Assembly (NCBI RefSeq): GCF_026212465.1 | Contig: NC_080053.1 | Coordinates: 6,062,156-6,126,155, forward strand | Reading direction: 5' to 3' | Length of the DNA stretch: 64,000 nt | From: Amaranthus tricolor | Taxonomy: Eukaryota > Streptophyta > Magnoliopsida > Caryophyllales > Amaranthaceae | In this document: piece by piece, positions 24,089-35,900 of the stretch | How the letters are laid out: the number at the start of each line of letters is the position of its first letter | Position numbering within the stretch: position 1 is the first letter of the stretch | Translations under genes and position numbers: made by a program | Notes under the pieces: model-generated | Databases searched by the model: none | The model's input: the letters and a program-made list of their open reading frames with translations, nothing else | Told to the model about the DNA's origin: nothing

Positions 24089-26707
24089 TTAATATTGTGA
24101 TGATGTAGCACCCTGTGAGAACCCGGCACCATAGTCGGGGCACGCTAAGTCTACCTCCTCAAGATGAACGTCGACATGATGAGGAGATGACCCATACTCG
24201 TCCATAGTGGTGTCGGGCACAACGACTTCTGGAATGAAGTGCTGAAACTGTGTCCCTAGGAGTATGCCTTTGGCAATCTCCCGTACAGGGTCCTCTTGGG
24301 TGGAGCTGATGACAGATGCAATGCCATGTGCCTGCATTAAGACTTAAGTATTAATGTAATGTATAACATGTAAGTTCTATGGATAATAATCAACATTGAA
24401 GAATACTTACAAACTGTGTCATTGTCGATGCTGCGGGAGCGTCCTGGACTGCCGCGATGATACCTCGTGGTGTCATCCATCGACAAGTGATGGAGAGGAA
24501 CCACGGAATGTATTCCGCCGAAGTAGGTGCGCCTTCAGCCTCGATCGGCTATTGTTGGAATGTTGCCTAAGCTCATGTCATTAGCTAGAGCCTCCTCGTC
24601 AACACCTACATTGTCCTCAGAAGGAGTTTCTACGAATTCATTATTCTCACTATTAACATCATCCCAAGGCTCATTTGTATCTTCTAAGTTAAAAGTATCA
24701 TCATTTGAGACTTGAATTTGAAGTTGATTGGGTTCATTAGAAGGAAAAGAGGAAGATGGCATAAAGGAATTTTGGGTTTCTTGGGTAGGGAAGGGCATAT
24801 GAGAAGAAGCAGAATAAGTTACAATCAGGAATGCATTTTGTAGACTGTGTTAGAGATGGGAACGACAACAAGAAGAGGGGTGAATTGTTGTTTCGATAAG
24901 TTTAAGAATTATAGCCCTGTTTTTGCGGAATTAAATTAAAGAAATAAAACTTAAACTTAAAGCAAAATAATAAAAGAGACAACACGATTTTTACGTGGAA
25001 ACCTTTTAGGCCTAAATAGAAGGAAAAACCACGACCCCACGGGATTTCTAAACTCTTCACTATGTTTACGGCAACTCGTTACAATTACATTAAACACCCC
25101 TTACTTCACTCGAAGCGTTCTCCACTAGGCCAACTTCTCTTTTCAATTGCTTTACTCAAAGCAACTCTCTTAGCTTCACTCAAAGCTAATCTCTTCACAA
25201 GCTTCACTAAAAGCTATCTAATTCTCCCCTAGACTCATCCAAGTCTAGTTACAAAGATTCTCTCAAAAACCCTTACACAGGATAAAATTCTCTAAAAATA
25301 AAATCAATAAGTTGCACAAGAAAATATTATAAGTTGATTGGCAATTTTTAAAACAAAATATTTCTTGTTGATTTTCCAAAAGTCACGTATGAAATCAAAA
25401 GCACATACGAAGGCATACAATGAGGAACAGCCGAAAACTTCTATTTATAGGCTCAATTTTCCTAATAAAAAGGAGGTAACTACCCACTATTCCCTTATCC
25501 CAAATAATAAGGAGAATAAAATGGATCTCATTAAGTAAGGTCAATCCTACGGTTATTGCCTTAATTCCAAGGAAAAATAGGCTACCGTTTCCTTTTACTA
25601 ACTATAGGCAAGTCGGTTATTGTTCCCCTTTTTACTAAAAATAGGCAGACTGGTTACGCAGTTTCATTTTTCCTATTTTTAGCTGTTATACCTTTTACTA
25701 ATCTTAGGCACGGTTAAAGTTAGCTAATAATAGGAACGGTTACCTATTTACTAAAATTAGGAACGGTTATTCAAATAATAACTAAGGATCCCTTAAAATC
25801 AGCTGTTGTACCCTTTTCTTATATTTAGTCAATTTGATTATTCATTAAATATAGAACCTAAAATAAAGGCTTATAAAAAGAGTTTTAGAAAATCATACGT
25901 CAAGTATTTATAGAAAATATTTTGCCAATTAAATTTAATAATTAATTAATGCAACAAAATTAATTTTAATTAATACATCAACTAAAAATAGAAAATATAA
26001 TTATAATTAGAATTTCAGTAGACGTATTATTTTGACTTGAATCTGGGAACAATATACAGTCTCCAAATTTCAGCAGTGTTAGATCATCAAACTTGGGAAC
26101 AGTAAACCTCCTGTCTACATTTGACATACTAAGCGATATACTTCTTCTAACTTCTTTGGTTTCCTTTGACGAGTAAATGTTCATAGACCAAGTCATAGGT
26201 ACCTTCAACGATCTTAATCACGATCGGATATTGACCTACAAACAATCTCTAAAAATACGTTCGTTTATATAAAGTGTAGTCATCATCAAAACCTAAGAGG
26301 TCCAACACATTTGTTTCCACAACATTGACATCTTGATTCCCTAGGGGTACCTCTTCTACATATAACTCTAAAGAAGGAACATAGGTAGACCTTGAATACT
26401 CCCACATTGCATCTATAGCCTCCTCATCTTCAACCGGAAAAGCTAACAAATCTCCACACATATTGTACTTAAAACTTACATTAACAGTACTTCTTGTAGT
26501 GTCAATGCCAATCTTAGAGCATATAAAATTTTTAAATTCATTCAAATCCATGTTTGAGTTGCATGCAAACAATTTACGTCTTCCCCCAACATACTTAACA
26601 TTGTTAGTACTTGATCGAATTGAACCATTCCAAAAGCATACAACAGTCACACAAAATGAAGCCATTTCTACAACAATACGTACAAAATCAACATCCATCA
26701 AGTTCAT
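24089..26707 (-). pseudogene. Mutator-like transposase remnant, central domain deleted
   Basis: The 26707-26249 part carries a PB1-like MuDR N-terminus: NVKYVGGRRKLFACNSN, SKIGIDT, then FPVEDEEAIDAMWEYS. After the solo LTR, 24798-24535 is an acidic Asn/Glu-rich linker. Next, about 24530-24410 reads EGAPTSAEYIPWFLSI and continues past a GTAAGT donor into 24337-24089 (AHGIASVISSTQEDP). The latter resembles the tail found with plant-mobile-domain sequences (weak assignment). No DDE catalytic core lies between, so the element could only move with help from another copy. Confidence 0.65.
24846..26017. mobile_element. Solo LTR (1.17 kb) in the Mutator-like element
   Basis: It starts TGTGTTAGAGATGGG and ends TAGAATTTCA, so it has TG...CA ends. 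GTAGAC stands immediately before (24840-24845) and after (26018-26023), a target duplication of five to six bases. No coding sequence or second LTR is present, as expected after LTR-LTR recombination. It splits the transposase remnant and so is younger than it. Confidence 0.85.
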
Positions 26708-27239
26708 AAATATAAACTACATAACAACATTGATTAAATTTAGGTTTTGCATTCAAACATTCTCTACATTAAGCTAAAACATTTTCTACATTAAATTCAT
26801 GAACAAACAACCTCAATATGAAGATCATGGCAAATAACAAGTACATTTGACATATTCATAGAGTATAAGTGTAAATGACCACCATAAATGACATGCATTT
26901 TAAATCAACAAGAACTAAAAAATTTATTATAAAAACGTACCTTAATAGGCTGTAGATCAACAAGAAGTACTAAATTGCAAGTTTAAGAACCTGCATTTAT
27001 GTGAAAGTTCATGAACATTTTGTGAACCCTAATTTTCAAAAATGAAAAAAAGCATAGAAAAATAGTACCTTAAGTGAACATAGAAAGATGACAGTACTTA
27101 CAAACTTGAAATTTGATGAGATTAATTAAAGGATTGAAGTTGATTTTAATAGTGGAAAGAAGAGGGAAATCTCATAGGTTACAAACTTGGAATGACGAAG
27201 TAAACTGAAATGAGGAAGAAGGAAAGCTGGAAATTTAAG

Positions 27240-27483
27240 TCGCATTGAGTCGCTGTTAGTAACAACGACATATGAGTTGACCAGTCAATTCCTTAAGTCG
27301 TTACTAACAGCGAATTGACCCTTTACTAATTTTTTGACCATTTGCTTAAATTCGCTGTTAGTAAAAGCAACTTTACACAAAGCCTAGGTTTGGATGTACA
27401 GACGCTTATTTTGGGAATGAAGTTTTTACAAAGCTTGTTTTTGGAATATAGTTGTTAAATAATCTTATTTTTTAAAAAAATTC
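27240..27483. repeat. Right terminal inverted repeat of the Mutator-like element
   Basis: Reverse complement of the left end, with about three degenerate CGCTGTTAGTAACAGCG-type sites near 27,248, 27,299 and 27,349. It ends AAAAAAATTC before the target duplication. Confidence 0.8.
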
Positions 27484-27493
27484 CTTTTATCAA

Positions 27494-28364
27494 CACACGA
27501 GCATGTCTACTTCGTCAGTAACAACCCTATTTGGAGTTTTGGGCTCACTTATTGCGCCTTAGATGAAGGATCTAATTAGCAACTAATCCTATTAAAATTA
27601 AAGTAGTTTGTTAAAATTGATTGCTTGATGTTAATCCTAAACAAAAATGCATTCTGTTAGATGCACAACATTTGTAAAAACAATGTAGTAGATCATTAGC
27701 AATATATGCCTGTTTTTATGCACGCAATATTATAGAAACTAATTTGGCTTTTGGGTGCCTATCAGCATCAAAATGTTAGACTCTTCAGTCTCAACTCTCA
27801 AGTGGATTAAATAAACGCATCCAATAGAACCATGTTACATCTTTAAGCCTAAACCCATAATTCATGCATCACCATATTTTTTTAAATTATCAATAAATAT
27901 AAAAAGCAAATTATTGAAATACCTACCTTTAACATTATTTTGAGGACCACATTCTCTATGTAAGAGTTAGCAGGTATAGACGCCTTTTTTGATTGACAAC
28001 ATTGAGAAGCATTGCCAAGCTTTGCTTCACATATTCTCTTTATCTTGTCTAGACAATGTGAAACCATATTTATTGTTCTACAATAATGTATGATGAATCA
28101 TGCATTTATGATAATGACGTAACTATAACGATAAGTTGGAGTTGTTCTCTCTCCCCAAACGCCTTTAACTATAACGATAAGCTGGAGTTGTTCTCTCTCC
28201 CCAAACGCCTTTAACTATAATGTGGCCGTATGTTGTGTTGATAGATACAACGTACAAAACAAACAATCAAAAGTGGCCACTGTGTCAAGTAATCGGAATG
28301 ACGCCAACCAATCACAACTTCTTGGTTGCGTTCTGTTTGATGTGAAATGAGGCGGCTGTGTCAT
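27494..28364. other. AT-rich DNA between Mutator-derived pieces
   Basis: No gene is recognised. It contains the 46-bp tandem duplication at 28121-28212. The right part leads into a Mutator transposase fragment, so some of this may be upstream sequence of that older element. Confidence 0.4.
28121..28220. repeat. 46-bp tandem duplication
   Basis: Units at 28121-28166 and 28167-28212 both run from AACTATAACGATAAG to CCAAACGCCTTT, with a single base difference (TTGG/CTGG). A third partial unit starts at 28213. Confidence 0.9.
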
Positions 28365-28740
28365 ATTCGTGGGTGTTACAGGGATTGAGAGATATTTTTG
28401 GGACAACTCAGACTCCTAGCGTCATTGTGACTAATCGAGATGAGGGTTTATCTGCAGGTATTCGTGACGTCTTCCCAGGTAAAAGGTTTTATTGATTAAT
28501 TATTGTCGTTCTCTTTATTGAATATGTCTTGATTACGTTCAATCGTTGTGTTTAATGTAGATGTGCAACATTTGTTATGCATATGGCATATTGTCAACGG
28601 CGTTGAGAACATGGTGGACAAGTTCAGGATTAGTAGATGGAATCCCTTGGTTGAAAGTTCTACACTCGACGAATTTGAAGAGAGATGGCAATTGATTGTG
28701 ACTACCTGGTCGGTTAAGAACAGGAACCGTAATATCTTGG
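28365..28740 (+). pseudogene. Mutator-like transposase fragment
   Basis: The plus strand reads WVLQGLRDIFGTTQTPSVIV, then TNRDEGLSAGIRDVFP. A small GT-AG intron (28479-28560) is followed by DVQHLLCIWHIVNGVENMVD. This is the MULE transposase core around its second catalytic Asp (T-x-R-D/E) and the conserved LLCxWHI motif. The open frame runs to about 28,740, where it abuts Copia sequence. Both ends of the gene are missing. Confidence 0.75.
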
Positions 28741-29142
28741 AAATCAACAAAACAAACTCTAACGGCTACATCCTCAAATCATGCAGAACTGATAGCTTTA
28801 TATGAAGCCAGCCGAGAGTGTGTATGGTTGAGATCCATGATCGGCCAACTCCAAAAGGATTGTGGCTTAAACGATACAACTAGGGCACCAACTACAATTT
28901 ATGAAGATAATGATGCATGTATCAACCAAGTCAGAGAAGGATACATTAGGGGAGACAGAACAAAACAATTGTCACCAAAATTATTCTTCGCACATGATCT
29001 ACAGAGAGATAAAAAGATGAAAGTCCAAGAAATTCAATCCTGTGAAAACCCCGCTAATTTATTCACAAAGTCACTCCCGTCAATGCAATTCGAGTATTTG
29101 GTACGCAAGATTGGGATGTGCCGATTTCGAGACATATGTTAA
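28741..29142 (+). pseudogene. Copia polyprotein C-terminus (RNase H)
   Basis: Across two frames it reads KSTKQTLTATSSNHAELIAL, YEASRECVWLRSMI, TIYEDNDACINQVREGYI, then FFAHDLQRDKKMKV and ENPANLFTKSLP. This is the conserved end of Copia RNase H. A frame change lies near 28,800, and upstream domains are absent. Confidence 0.85.
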
Positions 29143-29303
29143 CTTCAGGGGGAGAAATATGCTCACTGTACTCTTTTTTCCTTTGATCAGTTTTTTTTTA
29201 TTCCACTGGGTTTTTTTCTGATAAAGGTTTTTAATGAGATAGTTTTAGGATTATGAATATCATGATAAAATTTCCACATATATGTAATGCATTCGAGAGG
29301 GAG

Positions 29304-29520
29304 TGTTGTGATTGATGTAACCACACAATGAATGCATTGAAATGTGGATTCATCTATCCTTTACAATAGTACTACATTTGTTCCTTTTCATTTTCTTGTG
29401 CTATATATATGTGCAAGGTAGTGTAGTATTGATATACAACATATAATGAAATAGAAGAAAACTGATATAAGCTTATTTCTTATACTACTTTTCTTCTTAT
29501 ATTCTTCCTACCTTTTAGCA
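29304..29520 (+). repeat. Copia 3' LTR, 217 bp
   Basis: It starts TGTTGTGATTGATG directly after the purine tract CGAGAGGGAG and ends CCTTTTAGCA. It holds a TATA-like CTATATATATG near 29,400. It lies only about 460 bp upstream of the IST1-like start codon, so it could contribute promoter activity (inference). Confidence 0.7.
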
Positions 29521-29979
29521 TTTTCATCCAATCAATCAAAAATTATTTATTTTTATACAATATTCCAAAAAAATGGTTTATTTTAGCAAGAAAAAGTTGA
29601 AGGATTTTCGTGTTAACATGATCATCAAAAATCATTCATACAGGTACTGTTAAGCTACATCATCATATGTTCATATCTAAGATTTAGATAAGATCCTTCC
29701 TTCCGAAGAAATTAAACAAAACCAACAACTCCACTTTCAAAATCAAACACGTCCTTCATTCGGATCTGACGCAATTTCTCATTCTTTTCCTCCTGCCAAC
29801 ATCCAACTTGAAAATTGTCTTGGTTAATCTAGTCTCTTCTCATTCTTTCATACATACATACATACATATAAAATATATACATACTTCTACTTTCGGGGAT
29901 TGTTGAATTGCATGTTTTCTTATGTTTAGGTTGTGATCCTACCTCCGGGATTCTATATTTTGAGTTGAATTTTCTGATC
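29521..29979 (+). promoter_or_regulatory. Promoter and 5' UTR region of the IST1-like gene
   Basis: AT-rich upstream DNA, a four-unit CATA repeat (about 29,850-29,869) and a TATA-like TATAAAATATATAC follow, then a leader to the ATG at 29980. TTATGTTTAG|GTTGTGATCC near 29,930 could be a splice acceptor in the leader. The exact start is not readable from sequence. Confidence 0.4.
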
Positions 29980-32900
29980 ATGTCGATGCTTGATTCTTTC
30001 TTCACCGGCAAGGGCTTTAAAGCTTCTAAATGGTATTACTTATTTATTTTTTCCAACTTTTCTCTTAAATTTTACCCAGAAGAAGACATTTTTGTTATTG
30101 TTATTTGCTTGTAAATATTCCAATTTTGTTGGTTGTTGCTAAATTGGGGAAAAGATTTCTGGGTTTTTGAAAAAATGATTAATTAGGAATTACAACTGCG
30201 ATTTGTGGGTTTCATAATGCCCAGTTTTGACTTGGTTTCTGCATTTTACAGTTAATATTAGTTATATGTGGATATGGAGTATATGCATCCAGAATATTTC
30301 TTAAATGGTATTAAATTGCAAATTTGAATTTGGACTGTTGCTTGTTGAACTAAGGGTTTCTGGAAACAGTATTTTTGGGCACAACAAAAAAGATTGTGGA
30401 TTTCATAATGGTATTAAGTTTTCTGGAATTACGTTTTTACAAATTGGGTGCAATTTTGTGTCAGTAAAACATTGCTGAAACTTACGATTCCAAGAATAAA
30501 GTTGTTGAGGAATCGGAGGGAACACCAGATTAAGCAAATGCGCAAAGATATTGCTAAGCTACTTGAGACTGGTCAAGAAGCTACTGCTCGCATTCGGGTT
30601 AGTTTTGTTGGGTTGCTTTTCTGTTTCAAATTAGCTTTGAATTATATTCTTTAGCTTCAATTGATTATAGTACATCCTAAGGAATATTTTTGTTTTTGTA
30701 ATTGAACTTAGGTGGAACACATTATTAGAGAAGAGAATATGATGGCTGCACAAGAAATCATTGAATTGTTTTGTGAGCTTATTGCTGTCCGGCTTCCCAT
30801 TATCGAGTCTCAAAGGTTTCTACTTTCTGCTTCCTGCTCTCAAACTGCATGCAAATGGAAAAAGAACAATCTTATGTTCTTTATCTGATAAACTATATTC
30901 ACTTATGACTGATTTGTTTGAAGTTGATAAATATATGTAGATGCATCCTAGTCAGGACAATTCATTGCTTGGTATGAACTTTTGATGTGTTGTGGGTTGT
31001 CCTTGCTGAAGGGTGTGAGTGTGTGTCTCTTTCCTGATAAAATTCTCAATTCTTAAATGCTCTTCATGTGTTTCAGGCTTTCAGCTTTCCAGAAACAATC
31101 AGTAATATAAGTCGTGAAAGTGAAACTATTTTGATACTAATTTTTTATAGGCAAAGCCACCTACTCAAGTAATATTTGGGATATTTCTTCTCCATGTTGG
31201 TAGAAGTAGAACACAACCAAGGAAACTTTTGTTATTTTCCTTGTTCATGAGTCATTTTGCGAAGGGGCAGGGAAGAGTGTAAAATGTTGATGTTAAGAAG
31301 AACATGACTATAATCAAGCTATCATCACTTCGAGGCAGGGTGATTCTCTGGAAATTTTTCAAAAGCATGACTCTTTCAACTTTTGAGACATGTTTCTTTG
31401 ATTCTTCTCCTCTGGCTTGTGGTTGATGTCTTTTGTACATTGCATCTTGAAAAGCGTTATCTTGAGTGGTGCTGACTTGTCAAGTTGACTTACCTGCTAA
31501 TATGAGCATCTTTTTGAGTCACCATATTTTCAATGTGTTGGAAGGAGAGAAGAACCTGAACAATACAAAAATTCTCTTATGCCTTTTTTCAAAATATTTT
31601 TCTCTCACGGTTTTTGGATTTTTCTTTCTAAAACTTCTATTTTAAGTTAGAATCATCTCCTTGACTTGTCAAGTTGACTTACCTAGTTTTGGATCGTTGG
31701 CGGGTTGGTTGGAGTTTGAAGTAAATCAAGTCTCCCATAGAAAAAAAAAAAAAAAATTCTCGTCTGTGCCTATCTGCATAATTTTTCACCCTAGTTGGGC
31801 CTTGGTAATACTCCCTTCTATTCATCCATAGAGTTTCCCATTTGACTTTTCACCATTTTTTAGGTGGTCAAATGGTACCACATGTGAAAGTGAAAGAATG
31901 TAGTATTTTAATGTTTGATAGGGGTAAAGTAGGGTTAGTAGGTGTAAAGGTGTGAAAAGGTCAAGTTTAGTAAGGGTAAATTGGTAAAGTTAGCATACCC
32001 AAAATAAAAATGAGAGATTTAAGATGACTTGACCCAATAAAGAAATGAGACAATTGAGATAAATAGGAGGGAGTATTAAATATTAGTCCGTCCAAGATAA
32101 CATCTCGTTCTTGCAACAACTAATCCAGACTATCAATGTTGGTGTGCTAATGTCCAAAGTGCACGATATGAGGTGGAACTCAGGACATATAGAGCTTGAA
32201 ATGAAGTCATTTGGATAGAGAGGTGAAGGAAGGTGTTGTAGAAAAACTCTACCTAATGTACCCATCTCGCCCATTCGTTGGGGTGGTCGTGCGCAAAACA
32301 ACAACGATACATTTCTAGTGTTTTATTGACAATTTCTGATTAACCTTCTGTTTGCGGATGAAAAGTTGTAATGCGCAATAGTTGAGTTCGTTGTAGCTGA
32401 ATAATTCTCTCTAGAAATGGCTGAGGATTACCTTATCGTTATTTGAGATAGCGATGGTAGGAAACCCATGCAGCGGTGAATGGGAGTTTAAGTCGAATAA
32501 GGTCGTATTTGGTTAATCGGTCCACCACAACCAGTGTTGTATCAAACCATTTTGACTTGGGCAACACGTAACGTCCCTTGAAAAACTGCACTTGATTTTC
32601 TAAGGTGAACCCCACCGGAAATTGCTCTTCCTTCTCAATGGTTGATCGAATCTTTAGCAATGTCTTGTCCTTTACCAATCTATTTCATTTGAACTAAGGA
32701 GGGAACCCAACTCCATTTGATCTACTCCCCATCTGGACAGAGCATCCGCCACATGCCCAATGTTGATGCATCCGTTTCTAGTACAAATGGTTTGGTGAAA
32801 TCGAAAAGGGCTAGTACTGGTACTATTTTCATGATTGTTTTAAGGGTTCGAAAGGCATGTTCTATCGCTTCCTTTCAATCAAACGAGTTCTTCAGCTTCT

Positions 32901-35900
32901 TGGTTATTCTTCGAGTGATGATGGGATACCTTTATGATCCTTCTACAGTATCTAGTTATTCCCAGGATTCCCCTTATGCCCTTAAGATTGTTTGGAGTTG
33001 GCCATCCCAAGTATGCTACCCGGTTAACTCCTAGTTCACATTTACTGTCGTTTGGGAATAATTTATGCTCCCGTAATTGACTTAACACAGTGGATGGATG
33101 ACCTTGATGTTCCTCCTCTATATGACTATATATCATAATGTGGTAATAAAACCAACACAAACTTCCTAAGGTAAGTGCAAAAATTGTCATTCATTAATGC
33201 TTGGAATGTGAATGGAGCATTGGTGAGTCCGAAGGGCATTACCAAAAATTCATATTGCCCTACGTGGGTGCAGAATGCGGTTTTATAAATGTCTTTCTTG
33301 GAAAATATTTTCGGCTTGAAAATGGGTTGGTTAAGGGCTGAATTATTCTTGCTTTCAACATTACTTGGATTAAACGCTTGATTTCGTTTTTCTGAAAATG
33401 TGGGTAACGGTAGAGCTGCTCATTGATAGAGTTTGCCCTTTTTAATGATGATAAGATGATCATGTGTTCCATTAGGAGGCAAGGTAGTGATGGGTGCCAA
33501 AATGTCAAGGTATTGGTCAAGAGTAGGTTGCAAGAAGGGCGATATTAGGGGTTTATTCTCATTTGTTTGTAGCCCCATTCACTTTATCCATACTCTAGCA
33601 TTTCTTCCTTATAGTTCTCACCATTGCTCGCAAAGAAATCGAAGATTTCCGTAAACCTGTGTCCCCCTTCAAAGTCACCTCATTCCCTAACCATTTGAAC
33701 TTCATAATTTCTGGTTTTCGGTTGGTCACCAAAAGCCCTAATTTCTCTTGCCTTTGACCTCTTAGGATAAGGTCGACGTTTCCTAATTCTATCACCCAGA
33801 GATCCCCTTTGATGGTAATCCTTGCCAGCGTTTCCTAATTCTATCACCAAGAAATCCTCTTTGATGGTAATCTTTGCCTGCGTTTCCTAATTCTATCACC
33901 AAGAAATCCTCTTCGATGGTAATCCTTGTATCTGTATCGATATCTTTCTACAAATTACTTTCCCTATTATTTATTGCCCGTTTCCCAATACGACTCCAAA
34001 ATTATCGTAACGCTCACAGTTGCATCCAATTATTTTTACCACTTTCAGGGACATGAAATTGTGGTTGCACCAAGATCAATCATTAGAACTACCTCTAACT
34101 CAGCTATCTTGCCCACCAGCTTCACTGTTTTTGGGTTGGTGATTCCTACTACTGAATTTAAAGAAATGTTCAAGGGTTCATTTTCTTCTTCCTCTTTCGT
34201 ACCCCCACTTTCTTTGTCTTCCATTTCGCCTTCAACTTTGCCCATTTAAATTTACTTGAATATGAAGTTCAAGAACTTGTTGCTTCTTTAAGGGAAAAAA
34301 GCAAGCAAAGAAGAAAAAAAAAATGACTTTGGGTATCTTCATATTCTCATTATAATAGTTATGTGCTAAAATGTATTTACCGTAAAGATAATGAATGTTT
34401 TCAAGCTTGTTGATATCAAAATAAAGTCATGTTCTTTTAAGTATTATATATATTTTAAAATTGATTTTAGAGTTTTTAGCGAAAACGTGTCTACCCAACA
34501 AAAAGCTTGCCTTTTTACCCAACGCTATGCGCCTAGACTCCTAGGATCTTTTGCACCTCAGTATGCCTTGTGCTTTTTAAAACCAAGGGGATAGGAGAGT
34601 CAATCCGTAGGTCAAAATCCATAATTCAAAGAACAATTTAAATATTTTCTTTCAATTCTTTGAATTCAAAGTAATTCAACATAGGAATTGAATGGATGTT
34701 GGAAGTGATATTAGCAAGGTTAGAAATAGGTGGTAGAGAACAAGAAAATATAAATATAATAAGGTCACAAACTTTAAGACTAAAAAACAATAATAATAAG
34801 TTTAATTTAGTAACAACTCATTACAAGATATTGATGTTACGTTAAGATTCCACCTTTGAATGAAAATAATAATTTCTTAGTATGACATCTTGTTGATGTA
34901 ATCAAACATTGATAATACATAACATGTCGAGTATAAAACTTTCTTTTGGGTCGATCAAATAGTCACATGTAATCTTTATAATTATTACATGTTTATCACC
35001 ACAAAATATTCACACAAGTATTTTTTAGAACATTTTTTTGAGTCGATCAATAATAATATAATATACATGAATAATTCTTTTTATACTTTTAACAAAAGAG
35101 GTTACTTTGGTGTAGAGATGGCCATGAGTCTAGGACCCTATTGGACTCGCCTCGTACCGTTCCCTTTTTAAGGTCTAGGTCTCATTTTTTGAGATTCATT
35201 GGATCTGGGTCGGGTCTGGACCTCATAAATGAATAATAGGTTTAGGTCCACCTAGGTCCACCCTCTAGAATCAGACCTTAGACCCACCCCGTATACACAA
35301 ACTCGGGCCCTAAATTTGTATTGGTCATTGTTGTCTAAACTCCCGACCTGTACACACAATAAAGAATCGAAAGTTTTACTACTAAAAGATTAAAGAAAAA
35401 AGAAAATGAATTGCTAAGAGGATGTAACTATCAATTGTCCTAACAATTTCTTGAATCATAGCTTATGCAATAATTGAACAGGAAAAATGAAGTGTAAAGT
35501 GAACGTATGAGCTAGGACACAATAATAAAGAGTCGAATCCTTAATCCCAACAAGGGCAAAATGTCAATATTCACTAGCATATTGTAACAAAAAGCATCAA
35601 CTTTGTAACAAAAAGTCTCAAATTTCACAAGTCAAGAGACCCTTTTAGACCCATTAAGGACCCTAAAATCATCACACCTAGTGGGTCTAAAAATTTTAGA
35701 CCCTCAGGGTCCAAGTCCAAGTCCAAGTCTATTAAAATTAATGGTTTTGGCTGGATCTACTCCAAATCCGCCCTATACCATCTCTACATTGGTGACTTAT
35801 TGTGCAAATTAATTTATCTCTAGTAATTATACAAAACCATACTAGAACTAAACTTAAATTATCCTTCCTATCCTTATTTACTATAACATGACTAAAATAC

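Larger units (their letters stand above)
22786..27483 (-). mobile_element. 4.7 kb Mutator-like element with long inverted ends
   Basis: Inverted ends of about 240 bp start GAAAATTTGAAAAAAATAAG on the left and match the right end in reverse complement through AATAAGATTATTTAAC. They are flanked by identical CTTTTATCAA at 22776-22785 and 27484-27493, fitting the 9-bp (here up to 10) Mutator duplication. Each end holds CGCTGTTA/TAACAGCG palindromes. The minus strand encodes remnants of a MuDR-type N-terminus (26249-26707), an acidic linker and a tail with EYIPWFLSITCRWMTP. The catalytic middle is missing. A solo LTR sits inside. Confidence 0.85.
28741..29520 (+). mobile_element. Truncated Copia element: RNase H end plus 3' LTR
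   Basis: Only the last part of a Ty1/copia element remains: the C-terminal RNase H, a CAGGGGGAGAAAT purine tract after the stop, a second purine tract GAGAGGGAG, and an LTR at 29304-29520. The 5' part is cut at the junction with the Mutator fragment near 28,740. Confidence 0.8.
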
